64,000 bases of DNA. It comes from Pilaira anomala (taxonomy: Eukaryota > Mucoromycota > Mucoromycetes > Mucorales > Mucoraceae). The DNA lies in NCBI GenBank assembly GCA_025716855.1, contig JAIXMQ010000050.1, forward strand, positions 62,001 to 126,000. The letters are read 5' to 3'. Each line of letters begins with the position of its first letter. Position 1 is the first letter of the stretch. Below the pieces are notes generated by a model, which had not been told where the DNA came from, did not search any database, and saw nothing but the letters and a program-made list of their open reading frames with translations. The position numbers and the translations under genes were made by a program. Positions 1-10,756 of the stretch are shown here, piece after piece.

Positions 1-32
1 AGAGTTTTGGAACTATTGTTCTCATATTCTAG

Positions 33-59
33 TATATATATATATATATATATATATAT
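33..59. repeat. (TA)n microsatellite
   Basis: An uninterrupted run of TA dinucleotides. It lies in the AT-rich spacer downstream of MED14. Confidence 0.9.
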
Positions 60-491
60 CAATGAAACCATCAATCATGATTACTACAACTACATTATCA
101 TTTGAAACTATCTATCTATTTATTTAACAAAGAGCATATTGTCATTTTATTATGAAAGTTCAAACATACATAAGGTTTTAGTTTAGTTACCACAGAGTTT
201 ATTGGTTTCGGTTTTTTTGTAAGAGATATATTAATAATGAAAAAAATATTTTTACCTTTTATATCATCCTGTCATTGTTACATTTAACATTTCTCTTTTC
301 GTAAGGTAAGTACAAATTTTTAAGAATGGTCCCTTTAATATCCCACAAAACTACCACCAACACCTGCATTTACATTCATATGAATACCTTTTAAAGAAGA
401 AAGCAATAGTAATACGTCCCATTTGTTTATTTACAGGCCTTTGCAATTTTTTTATATATATATATTATAATATTATTATAGGATTTTTTTT
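60..491. other. AT-rich spacer downstream of MED14
   Basis: No convincing reading frame, RNA gene or repeat was seen apart from the TA run before it. It probably holds the 3' UTR and termination region of MED14. Confidence 0.5.
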
Positions 492-3400
492 TTATGTACA
501 TAATTTATGCAATATGCCTTGACAAAGGGAAGCGGAACATAACAAACCATGTTGAAAGGAAACGGCACTTGGTTCAACTTCTTGAGATGACCAAGATTTA
601 CCTGAAGCATACCATCGATTATTTTCAGCATCATCATATGATTCATCCGAGAATATCCAACTATCTAAAGTATCCAACAAGGTAGAGAATTGTTCAAACG
701 GAATGAATTTAAATTGTTGCGCTACCTTGATAGGATTCAAACCTCCTTCAACCTGTAATGGCTGTGACATGGTTTGAATTAAATAAGGTTGTGGTGCGTT
801 AAATGTATCATTTCCTAATTTCGTACGCGATGAATAAAATAAATGATGGTATGCTGCATCCGAAACACAAATTGATTCTGTATCTGTAAAGCGTATATCA
901 ATTGCATGCCTTTTTTAGAGAATAGTTAGTAAATGTATATTCCATTAAACTACTTTATATACTTTACATGGCAGAAAAGATGACGCGCACTGAATCATAA
1001 GCGCGAGGTATAATCGATACTTTGCCAATATTACCATCTTGAGCGCACTTCACTTCAAGATGTTCAAGACACGTCATTAACGGTAAAGTTTGGAATAAAA
1101 TCTATCTCAATCTGTTTTAGTTTACGCAAACCAAATAAATGAATATAAATATAAATATACCTGTATGAAATAAATTAAATCCCTCTTTTCATTGAGCACA
1201 TCTCGGAGGAAACTAGCGATTCTCCAGTGTGGATTACGAGAGTTTATAGTCGGTAGTGAAGTCAAATTTGTCTTGTTTGATTCTTCTGTAATACCTAGTT
1301 CAATATTATATTGTCTAGGTTTACCTTGACCCAATGAATTCCATTTGATATTACAAGTAAAATCCTAAGATATTGAATTAGTTTTTTTTAAGAAAAAAGA
1401 ATAAGCATTTGTTTTATGTTACCTTTGCATACACAAATGATAATTCTTGTAAATCAGTAGGATTAAAATCCAATTGTCCTTTATACTTTTCAAACCAAGG
1501 AGACGATACTTGTCTAGTAATATTAGCCATCATGAATATTCTTTCCCAATCTACCAAGAAACGATCGATACAAGTATCGATATTTGGATATGTAAACGAT
1601 ACAACATTTGTAGCTTTATCTAATGCAATATGACCACCAAACTCATTTCCTTGTAACGAAATACGTTCCCAATCTAACTTATCTTGAATCACTACATAAC
1701 ATTCACCTCGACCACAATCCCACCATCCAGAAGGACGAATCAGGATATCATGCTTCATTTCAGGTAGCACACTTTCTACCCAAGGTATGGATTCTGATGT
1801 TTTTTCACGTTTACTGCCATCTTCTTGAAAATAGTACGCACACGCTTTTAATAAATCTTTTTGTGACACACACAAAACTTCCATCTTGTCTGCTGCAGGA
1901 TGATTGATAATTTGTGATTCCATAATTGATAATGTTTGTAACAAAGGACGCATATAATAATTCAATGTTCCCTTATATGCTTGTAATTGATGTTCAATCT
2001 TTCTATTGGTTATATAGGCTCTACAGAGTGAGTCCAATTTAGCTAAATAACGTAAATCAATCGACAAGCTATATATATATATATATAAAAGTGTTAGCAG
2101 AAGGTTTTGTTGTTACATAAAATAAAAACATTACTTGTCAATTGAATTTGAGTACGTATGAATTACTGTATTTGATTCATTTCCTACTATAGACACTTTT
2201 CGTTTTTTTAAAGTTTCATTTACAGGTGTATTTTCTACTTCTACAACATCATCAATTTTTCGTTTAATGGTTCCTTTAGTATCATCGTTCGTCATATTGA
2301 TTTTCGTAATAAATTGATCTTTCCATAACTGGTTGCAATCCAAGTAAGTTAAATCTACGATTGTTTGATATATACCATTTTGATCATATGTTTTACTATG
2401 AGACATTCTATATTAGTTTTTTTCTTATCCTGTATACAATACATGTATAAAAACATACTTTATACAACAAAGCCATGATTTAAATTCATTCTTTATAGTT
2501 GCAATAACAAAGTACCAATCTTCAAATTGAGAGAATCGGAAAAATACACAATGTGAAGGATACTTTTGTTTCGAGTTACTGGGTGTAATTACATCACCAA
2601 ATAATCTTGTTAAATCTTCTTGACGTAAATTCATATGCGATGGATGATAAGGTTGTAAATTTAATTGTTTACCAAGTGAAATCACTTCTCTTACGACAAC
2701 TTCAGATCGAAGCCATAATAAATGCCGTGCGATATTAGCTGGGTCGTTGTTTAGTCGTTCCTCTAATCCTCTTAATTTAACATCTCCTTCACTACATCCA
2801 TCACTCGCTTCGAATACTTTGATTTTACCCGTACGCGCATCTGCTCCAATACTAACAAATCTCTGATGTCTATAGCGCACAACAAGCGTAGGTGCTTGAG
2901 ATGAAAGAGAGTCTAAATAAATTTGAATTTAATATCATTCACTAGACTTTTTTTTTATAAAACTCTACCATTAACTGTTTCTTGTGAATCGGGTAAGGTG
3001 ATTGCATCAGATAAATGTAATCCATTTTCCTCCAAGAATTCCTTTTGTGTAATAAGAACTTCTTTAAACTTATTGATGATACATGCGCTATGATAGTTGG
3101 TAACATGTAATACAAGTTGTTCTGCATTTAAATTTCCAGGATCCTATTTTTTTTTATATTATTATTATTTGCTTTTTTTTTAATTTATGCTTGTACTTTA
3201 CCAAAAGGTTTTCTTCAGTATGAAGGTCACTAGATTCATCCCATAACACTTCTAATAAATTCTTTGGGTATTTGAGTGAAGAAAGAACTTTTGGTTTATC
3301 AGAAGCACTTAAATTAGATAAAGCAACTGAGGCACCAATACCAGCTTTTTGAGTTAACCCTTTAAGTTCATCACGCACTGTGATGGTCATATTGTTCTTT

Positions 3401-5008
3401 GCTAATTGTTTCTCATGCTCATTACTGACTGAAATTTCTAAAACTGTACTTTTATGTGCTTCTGATTTCACCTAAAGGAATAGAACATCAGTAATCGAAA
3501 TAATAAATAAATAAAAATATATTCCTAACCTGAGGGCGAGCCCAATGTGAAGCAGGTGACCCACCTTTCCAGTACGTCAATGTCAATTTCGTTCTATCGG
3601 GGTTCATTTGTACTTTAAGTTGATTCATCCATCTTGTTTTCACCAACATGGCAGATTGAATAAATAAAATTTCAAGTTGCATATTGAGACAACAAGAATG
3701 CAAATAATCATACAAATTGACAAGAGGGAAAAAGAGTGGTGTATGTGTAGTTCCTTCGGGTACAACAGGTGGTACAAGTTGCTTTTGTGCATTGTTACGG
3801 AGATGTTGTTTTTGTGGGTCAGTTAATGTAATATCCACATCCTCTGTTATTTAATTATAATAAATGAAACATGTCATCTTTTCTTTCTTTCTTCAAATTA
3901 TTACCTGCAGCTCCACCAGTAGATGTTGCTTCAATAAACATGTCTAAAGAGACAATCCACCATCTTCTATCATTACTATGACCCATTAAAGTCAAAGCGA
4001 CTTCAAATTCATTCTGAATTGTAAAGTAAATTCGACCATTTTCTATTTATACATATATGCAAAAATTTAATATGCAATCATGAAAAATAACGCATTATAA
4101 TTATTTTTACCAATTTTATATTTTTGCATAGGTGACGGTAATACTTCGGTAGTAATCATGCGCATACGGATCACATCATTCATATCTTGGAATATCTCTA
4201 AAACTTCTTTATCATCAAGTGGTTTAGGTGTAAGCATGTCCTAAAAAGAAGAAAGAAAAGGGTAAGATAAAATTATCTCAAAAGAAACATATTTTCGTTA
4301 CCTTGATTTTTGTAGGCATTTGTTGATATGTTCCTGTAGTTAACACGTCTACAGCTGTCGGTATATCGAAGTTTCTTAATCTAGCTGCCGGCAGCCCTGA
4401 CTGAATTTTATGAAGGTAATCCACAGTATCTTGAAATATCTTATTTTGGTTAGCTAAATAAGCCATAATATTCTATATATATATATGTATATAAAGGAAA
4501 ACACGTATTAAGTTAAATGAAGAAAACAGACATTTTTTTTCTTCTTTACCTGACACATTTGAATATCTTTAGCACTTTCAGCCCACTTGACAAGTACAAG
4601 CATTTTCATATATTGTTTTCTCATAAAGGTCGTATAAGTTAATATCTGACGCTTTTTCTCTACATCAGACATGGAAGGTAATCTATTCAAAAAAAAAAGC
4701 AGATGAGTATTTTTTTTTATTTCTCTACTTGTAAAAACTTACGTATCAGTCAAAGTCATTAAATCGGCGTGGGATTTATGAATGAGTTTTCCAATAAGTG
4801 TTCGTAAAGGTACCATACAAGCCATTTCGACTGGCAATACAATTTTTTCGTCTTGTCCATTTTCGTTGTTATCGTCTTTCCTCATTAAACTAACTTTTTC
4901 TGTACCATTCATACCATCGATGGATTGAACATGTCCATTAGGCTGCGTAATTGGTTCAGTATCGTCTGTTGATAAGATCGGTTGCATCACTTTTCCGCTA
5001 ATGGCCAT
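492..5008 (-). CDS. MED14: Mediator complex subunit 14 (MED14/Rgr1)
   Basis: Scaffold subunit of Mediator that links the middle and tail modules; acts in the nucleus in RNA polymerase II transcription. The N-terminal block is typical of MED14: a VPLRTLIGKLIHKSH segment, then LMTLTDTLPSMSDVEKK and KQYMKMLVLVKWAES (4740-4600). I read about 14 exons with short GT-AG introns. For example, the exon 5008-4743 joins 4682-4550 in phase (donor GTAAGT, acceptor AATAG), and the next exon starts with NIMAYLANQNK. Later exons stay open to the stop at 492-494, giving roughly 1,300 residues, in the family's range. A basic patch (KRKIDD, KKRKVS; about 2265-2195) may be a nuclear-localisation signal. The start ATG at 5008 was chosen because upstream in-frame residues are encoded by a poly-A tract. 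Exact internal exon ends are approximate. Confidence 0.85.
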
Positions 5009-5429
5009 TCTATTTTCTTTCGCGAAGAAAAAAAAAAAAAGGTCTCTCCACATATTTTTTGTGGGCAAAATAGGTCAAAAAAATTCTGGAACCCCCTTAT
5101 TTCGCCACAAATTAAGATATAAAATGACGTCAGCTTTTTCCTTTTTTTATGTTCGTCTTGAATAAAAAGTTTAAACTGCAATTTAAACATTTAACAAAGT
5201 GAAATAAGCAATACATATATATTTAAGTTGCATTAAGTGTCATCTCTAGATAATAAAAATGCTTATATATATATAAACATATATATTTTATTTATAAAAA
5301 AAGTTCACAAATGTCTAAAATCAACGTGGTAGGGATAGATCCGCGCACCATATTTTGTTTACTACATACACCACCTTTCCTGCGCACCCATATTTTCTTT
5401 ACACACACTATTGAACATTTTCAAGTACA
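5009..5429. other. MED14 upstream region
   Basis: AT-rich spacer with homopolymer A runs next to the MED14 start. A short open stretch starting at 5311 has no recognisable domain and is not called a gene. The MED14 promoter should lie here, but no specific site can be named. Confidence 0.4.
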
Positions 5430-5799
5430 TATTCTGGACTTTCTCGGTACGAAAAAGCATATCTGTCCAAAATTTACAGATGTGCTTAATTTGAAGATAT
5501 ACCCAATGGTATCCACCTGTTTTTTGCAGACCAAAAGGGGAAGGAGGTTCGCTAGATCTTCAAAGACACTCTCAGAGGCAAGAAACTTGCTGCTTCACTG
5601 TTGCTACCAGTGTTAGGAAAACAACAACAGGGACTCCGTAAGTATCTGCGACTACTTTAGCGCGCTCAGGGGTTGTGAGCCAGTCAGATACTCCACCATC
5701 ATTCCCTACCCAGTTGCTTCCTCGTTTGATCAAACCTTCAAGCTTTCTTCTTAAATCCAGTGAAGCAAAATACTGTGCTTCCGCTCTGAATTTACCGAA
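5430..5799 (-). pseudogene. Decayed OTU-like cysteine protease fragment (transposon-type)
   Basis: Read on the minus strand from 5799, one frame gives a coherent peptide with the pieces SLDLRRKLEGLIKRG, SDWLTTPERAKVVADTYGVP and then VVVF. After two in-frame stops the same frame continues with PFGLQKTGGYHWVYLQI. A helix, then a hydrophobic 'YGVPVVVF' strand, then a 'YHWV' segment fits the layout of OTU-like protease domains that accompany some fungal DNA transposons. The family assignment is inference from general pattern and the catalytic Cys region is not visible. The stops mean it is non-functional here. It lies next to a broken transposase, consistent with a repeat-rich graveyard. Confidence 0.35.
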
Positions 5800-6350
5800 T
5801 GTTTAAAAAGTCCTCCCACTTTTTTGGAAACAATTGTCCAATTGTGTGAAGTCAAATTGCCCAGGAGAAAAAAACATTTTGCCCGAATGTTTGAACTTAA
5901 TTAATTTGTCCAGCTTCTTGAAAATAAATTGCCTACTTACAAATAAAATGGCCAAGCTAATGGTTAAAAAAATTTATAACAATTGTTGTGATATAGAATA
6001 TATAATAGAAATAAAAGATATAAAAACTAGGTAAGTAGGTTTGAGACTGTTTACAAATGTTTATTAAATGTAAAAAGTGTAGAATCAAAGTGAGAGAGAG
6101 ATTGTATCTATTCTAATCTGAGAGAGTATTTATATTTCTTTATTTTACAGGCTACTGAGTTATATAAATGATATCAATAATAAGGCTTATACTAGTATGT
6201 TATCTGCTTCTATATTTCATATTAATTCAGTGTGTGAATCAACATCTTTATTTTTATATGTTTTTATGATTCAATAATAAACTTCCTATTTATTAGATAT
6301 TTAATCCCAGTATCTGGATGTAACCTTACAGCTTTATTTACTATGCTAGA
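5800..6350. other. AT-rich spacer between transposon relics
   Basis: A short GA-rich stretch near 6090-6130 and otherwise AT-rich DNA. No supportable gene was seen. It may include the 3' terminal part of the neighbouring DNA transposon, but no clear terminal inverted repeat could be paired by eye. Confidence 0.4.
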
Positions 6351-7400
6351 TCACCACAACAATTCTTTGTTTAAACATTTGAGAAAAGTATTAATAGAAT
6401 GCTGGATAAAATTTTGAATATATTCAATGGGAACATCGTGACAGCCTTCAATTATTCTAGTAGTAAGGGTTTCTAAACTGCTAAGTTTACCACGTTTAAC
6501 CTTATCTTTTAACACTTTCCAAAACATCTCAATAGGATTTAGCTCAGGTGAATAAGGAGGTAAGTATACGGGTACATAATTTCTTTCTTCAATCAAAGGG
6601 TCAACAAGACTATGACTATGAATTGGGGCATTGTCCATAACAATGTGAAATCCTTTCATATTTGGAAATTCGTCCACCATGATATCCAAGGTGTCGCTAA
6701 TAAATTGAAGATAATGACCAGCAGTTGTACCTTTAGGAATTGCTGATGCTGCATCTTCAGGCACCTTACGCTTAGTGGCTCCTACTACCACCTTTCTTCT
6801 CTTTACGTTTCCTGGATCCCTGATACTCAGATTTACAGCCCCAAATGCTGATACCGCACCGATTACGGTATGCAAAACCCCTCTCGCAGAGGGTGACTCA
6901 ATAACGGCCTCAGTTCCTCGTTGTGACCAAACTCTTGAACGGCGCATGTTTATGTCGAAACCCGATCCGTCAAGGAAAACAGTTTTTCATAAAATCCATC
7001 CCTTTAGTAGGCCATTCTTCAGCAAATTTAGCACGAGCCTTCAATGTTTTGTTGCTACTTCTGGCTACAGAGTGACGAGTGACAACTCTGATACTAAGGT
7101 TGCAATAATCCTCTTTCATAAACTCTGCGACTCTGTTTTTCTTTATTTGCAGACCTTCAATGCTTTTGGTCAGATTTTCCACTGCATCTTAGATGACAGC
7201 TGATGGGTTTTCGTTAAAAAAAGTCCGTAAGGTAAGCTTTGTGTTGTTCATTTAGCTTGCTTTCGGGTCTGAGTTTGACGTGCGATTGGTTTTTTTAAAG
7301 GGATTGTTCTTATCTGGATCTTGATCGTAAGCACGTTTCTACTATCTTGCAGTCTCATAGTTGACTATCGTAGCTTTGGCAGCTTCATTATATATTTTAT
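6351..7400 (-). pseudogene. Broken Tc1/mariner-type transposase (DDE superfamily)
   Basis: The C-terminal half (about 6950-6351) is open and carries hallmark DDE pieces: HIVMDNAPIH (second Asp) and VYLPPYSPELNPIEMFWK (third acidic residue region). The N-terminal half reads SIEGLQIKKNRVAEFMKED and RHSVARSSNKTLKARA (7170-7030). It joins FLDGSGFDINMRRSR only through a frame change near 6975-6960. Further upstream, KLNEQHKAYLTDFF (about 7255-7215) is separated by an extra base in a T run and an in-frame TAA. NEAAKATIVNYETAR (about 7390-7350) ends at another stop. At least two frameshifts and two stops therefore make this a dead copy. The order helix-turn-helix N-terminus then DDE catalytic domain is as expected for Tc1-like elements. 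Terminal repeats were not resolved. Confidence 0.8.
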
Positions 7401-8290
7401 TATACAATTTAAAGTATTAGAAGTCGATGTTAATTTGTTTTGTTATTATTTTAAAGCCTGTCAATGAAAGCTCTGAAATGATGAACGAGCTTAAAGAGTT
7501 TAGATGTCGCTCCATCGAATTAACAAAGACAAACGCCAATCAAGTTTCTGATCTACGACTATTGTAAGCTAAAGAAGTTAAAAAGTAATAATTATAAATC
7601 CCCACTCACTAATTATTTCTTGATTATATGACAGATCCATTGGATTGTATATAGTGAGCATTTTTGGCTATCGTTTTAGTAAGCTTTGGCCTAGCCTGTT
7701 GGTAATTTTGGCTGAAGTGTTTAAGTGCTGAATAAAAAACTTTGGGATAACGCTATGGTGACTTTGACTGAGTTCCTTAAGGGATTTTGGTTGAGGCCTT
7801 AGTAAAACTTGGCTGAAGTCTTGAAATTTTTTTTTTTTTTTTGACTGTGAGGTTTTAGTTTTTTTTTAAAAGATATCAAAGCCTCGGTTAGCAAGGAAAG
7901 TTCAAGCCGGATTACATTGCATTTGTTAAAGTGAGATCCATCATAATCACTGAAGTGATGCCGACAAATGCTAATTCTGGAGTTGTGAGGATTTTTGATT
8001 TTCCTATTATTTTTTTTAAAAAAAAAACTCACATAAAATAAAGTCAAATTATATGTTGTTCTTAACTATGTCTGTGTAAAACATAGAGTTGTTTGGAAAA
8101 GGTTTTATTACGAAGTTTATATATTTGAAAATTCCCTTTTGATGATAAATTAAAAATACTTCCATTTTTTTGCGCAGAGTTGTATAATAGATACGATGGA
8201 CACCAATACCATTTGGAAAGGAGAATTTCGTTTCGCATCATGGTCCTGTGCTTTGAGAATTGCCTTGAGGCTACTACAGTAAATTGATGA
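7388..8290 (+). pseudogene. Repeated gene family of unknown function, copy 1 (decayed)
   Basis: Homologous to the copy at 9.3-10.7 kb. The exon 7457-7564 (MMNELKEF..SIELTKTNANQVSDLRLL) follows an AG acceptor and precedes a GTAAGC donor. Its flanking intron sequence also matches the other copy. At 7868-7990 a piece similar to 'EDIKTSVSK' runs straight into GKFKPDYIAFVKVRS and ITEVMPTNAN. The exons that should lie between are gone, so this copy has an internal deletion. Where the minus-strand copy at 12 kb has E-V-K, this one has E-V-M (7952-7960), and the D-to-E spacing is four residues shorter. A further coding-like piece, ELYNRYDGHQYHLE, follows a T-rich acceptor at about 8178 and may be the next exon. 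An insertion of about 200 bp separates the first exon from the rest. No function is known to me for this family. Confidence 0.6.
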
Positions 8291-8359
8291 GTTTACTTCG
8301 AGCTCTAATTGCAAAACAAATACTTAACTTAATTATAACTTCTACAACCAAGGAAACGT
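8291..8359. other. Short spacer before duplicated unit
   Basis: AT-rich, nothing recognised. Confidence 0.4.
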
Positions 8360-8558
8360 ATTAATTCGGACGAAGACAATCCATAACATCGAAGCACATA
8401 GCCGTAATGCTTAGAATATAATACTACCTTCTAACCTTATTTAACTGAGTGACCTATAGCCCCCATCCTCTTCACCAGAATATCTTTAGAGATAAAATGA
8501 GAAAGAGACGAATTCACTGAAGGCAGTTCAATCAGTTATAATAAGGATATTACAGAAG
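8360..8558 (+). repeat. Direct duplication, unit 1 (~199 bp)
   Basis: Almost identical to 8588-8788, with a period of 228 bp. Both begin ATTAATTCGGACGAAGAC and end TTACAGAAG. The differences seen are a 2-bp indel (TTTAGAGA versus TTTATAGAGA) and a few substitutions near the 3' end. No open frame spans the unit on either strand. It is therefore either non-coding or part of an unidentified repeat. Confidence 0.9.
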
Positions 8559-8587
8559 CTTATCCCCGATTGTAGAAAAACGCTGGC

Positions 8588-8788
8588 ATTAATTCGGACG
8601 AAGACAATCCATAACATCGAAGCACATAGCCGTAATGCTTAGAATATAATACTACCTTCTAACCTTATTTAACTGAGTGACCTATAGCCCCCATCCTCTT
8701 CACCAGAATATCTTTATAGAGATAAAATGAGAAAGAGACGAATTCACTGAAGGCAGTTCAACCAGCTACAATAAGGATGTTACAGAAG
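8588..8788 (+). repeat. Direct duplication, unit 2 (~201 bp)
   Basis: Second unit of the duplication starting at 8360. The 29 bp between the units is unique. The very low divergence compared with the old gene copies around it suggests a recent local duplication. Confidence 0.9.
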
Positions 8789-8915
8789 ATTGCGTTGAAA
8801 AGAGAAAATCAAGTTTTCACAAGGACAACTATATTTAAATTGTTTGATGACGCCAGTTTTTTTTTTGGGTTTCAAATAAATTGTTGACTCTTTTCTTTTT
8901 TTTTTTTATGTTCTT

Positions 8916-9292
8916 AAAGGTCGTTGTCTGATTAAGAAAGAGGTTTTTATTAAGTATAAATTAATAAAGGGAATTGGTGGACAGATCCAATGATGCATGT
9001 CTGAAAACCTGGGGAGTAAATAATAGAGAAACGGAAAAGAGAAGAGCAATGAGAGAATTACGGAAGGCTTGGGAAAGGAGCAGTACATTGGGTAACTCCG
9101 ACAGTCAATCTGAGCAGGCACAAAAGAACGCAAACAAAGCAGAAACACAAAAAGGAGAGGAAAAGGAGAACACGGAGCAGAGAAAGAGAAAAGAAAGCAA
9201 AACCAAAAGGAGAGAGACAGGATGGACACAGTGATGATAAAGAAAACGGACTAGTCCGACATCATTGATTCATCCGCCGAAAGGTCGTTGTC
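8916..9292 (-). mobile_element. Short insertion flanked by 13-bp direct repeats
   Basis: The 13-mer AAAGGTCGTTGTC occurs at 8916-8928 and again at 9280-9292, bracketing 351 bp (8929-9279). This is the pattern of a target-site duplication. Read on the minus strand, the insert ends with an AATAAAAACC-type A-rich tail next to the left repeat. That would fit a 5'-truncated retroposed element in minus orientation. The plus strand of the insert has an open, highly charged stretch (NNRETEKRRAMRELRKAWER..., 9000-9230), which I do not regard as a gene. No family could be named. Confidence 0.5.
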
Positions 9293-9295
9293 AAA

Positions 9296-10690
9296 ATGGA
9301 CATTCATGCTGTCTTTGGTGTTGAACCAAGCTATCATTTAACAGAAGCTTAAGTAGCAAAGTATAGTTAACCAGTCGTCTTTATCTCTTTGAAAGCCGAC
9401 TGGCTGAATGAAGAAAAAGTCGCGTCAAAGTTTGTAGCCTCCGTGTTTGGGAATATAGACTCCAGTGCTTCTACGTTAAGCTCCATCAACCAGGCGCTTT
9501 TAAAAATAAACGAAATAGCTGATATACCCACACCAATAAGAGAGCTATCTAATTATACAAGGAGACACTACCAGAAAAAGAAGATTATTGTACGATTTGA
9601 TTATTATCTCAGCATATCAAAGAATGCGTAGCAAAACTAATACTATTTTACTTTGTTCTCGAGTTATCCTCAAACTTATATTTTCATAATAGCGAGATGC
9701 GGCCGATAGTTTGCTGAAGGAGAACTACAGGATGCACGGAAGCTTAGCTGGAAATACGGCGGATGAAATTTTGGAGGCTGTGGGCGCGTCAGACGATAAG
9801 GAAAATGATACAAATGATTCCGATGACAGTTGTACCTCTCATAAATACCATCCCAAGAGATCAAGAAAATACAGTGTTAGTGTTCCCAAAGATGATTATG
9901 AGGGATCGGTAATTATATTTTACTATATATTTAAAGTATTAGAAGTCGATGGTAATTTGTTTTGTTATTATTTAAAGTCTGTCAGCGAAGACTCTGAAAT
10001 GATGAACGAGTTGAAAGAGTTCAGATATCGATCGATAGAATTAACGAAGACGAATGCTAACCAAGTTTCCGACCTAAGACTATTGTAATATGATGTTTAA
10101 ATAATAATATAAATATACTCTAATTATTTCTTGATTATGGGACAGATCATTGGATTGCATATATCTTTTTTCAGAAGATATAAAAACCTCGGTAAGCAAG
10201 TACCTAGGAACAGATTGTCATAACAATTTGATCTCCAGTCTCACAGGTCATGAGGATTGCTCTTTGAATCCTATCGTATACTCCTGGTGTACGAAACTGG
10301 CGAATGTAATGTATTAAGTTGTCTTGGAACAGTTAAACATCATCATAAAGTAACACTCTTACTCTAGTTCACATTTAGTGATAATAGTAACAAGTGGATG
10401 GAACTTCAAGCAGCAACAATTGGCATGTTAGCTGAAGCCATTAACACAAACGATAAGGCCATTGTTCAGATTGCCAATATGCTCCATACTATGTAGGTTT
10501 TAAAATCTTGACGTATAACATTAAAATTTTTAATACATATCTATCTCCTGTTTTAGCGCTCCATGTTTGTATATATCCACCAATGAATTGAATGTTGAGG
10601 ACACTTTCGTCCATACGGTTTTTTCATATGCTATCAAGTTGATTTTGAGATTGAGGACCTGCTTAACCGGGAGGCGGTTCGAAGTTGTGA
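9296..10690 (+). pseudogene. Repeated gene family of unknown function, copy 2 (most complete 5' part)
   Basis: A multi-exon reading can be followed: NEEKVASKFVASVFGNIDS (from about 9389); RDAADSLLKENYRMHG, a D/N-rich linker and KYSVSVPKDDYEGS (9693-9908); then SVSEDSEMMNELKEF..DLRLL (9978-10085). After a GT-AG intron come SLDCIYLFSEDIKTSVSKYL and YSWCTKLANV (10146-10305). Next are WMELQAATIGMLAEAINTND (about 10375-10495) and YISTNELNVEDTFVHTVFSY (10570-10690). Each break has plausible GT and AG ends. Compared with the copy at 12.7 kb, one base is missing near 10650 (TTGATTTTGAGATTG versus TTGATTTTTGGGATTG), shifting the frame. The first ATG (9296) leads to MDIHAVFGVEPSYHL but hits a stop at a point where I cannot place a clean donor. 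A 3' LINE fragment lies just downstream. The function is unknown; the continuation with the P-D...E-V-K motif is not present here. Confidence 0.55.
10571..10668 (+). repeat. Inverted-repeat arm (left) of the gene-family copies
   Basis: About 98 bp that match the reverse complement of 12683-12781 with only a few differences. The shared part encodes ISTNELNVEDTFV..TVFSYAIKLI in both copies. Confidence 0.9.
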
Positions 10691-10742
10691 AAATTTTTAA
10701 TCTTCCTATTTTTTGTAAAAATACATTTACTGTGCAAAAATT

Positions 10743-10756
10743 ATGTTAGAAATCAG
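10743..10756 (+). repeat. Target-site duplication, left (14 bp)
   Basis: ATGTTAGAAATCAG is repeated exactly at 11348-11361, directly after the A-rich tail of the LINE fragment. Confidence 0.85.

Noticed and set aside
5311..5616. Open frame starting KINVVGIDPRTIF, at first sight like the RuvC-I start of a TnpB/Fanzor-type nuclease
   Set aside because: After the first 12 residues nothing fits the family, and the opposite strand gives a better (OTU-like) reading over the same bases.
8974..9234. Charged open frame (NNRETEKRRAMRELRKAWER) as a separate gene
   Set aside because: It lies wholly inside the segment between 13-bp direct repeats, has no ATG at its start and is purine-rich by composition.
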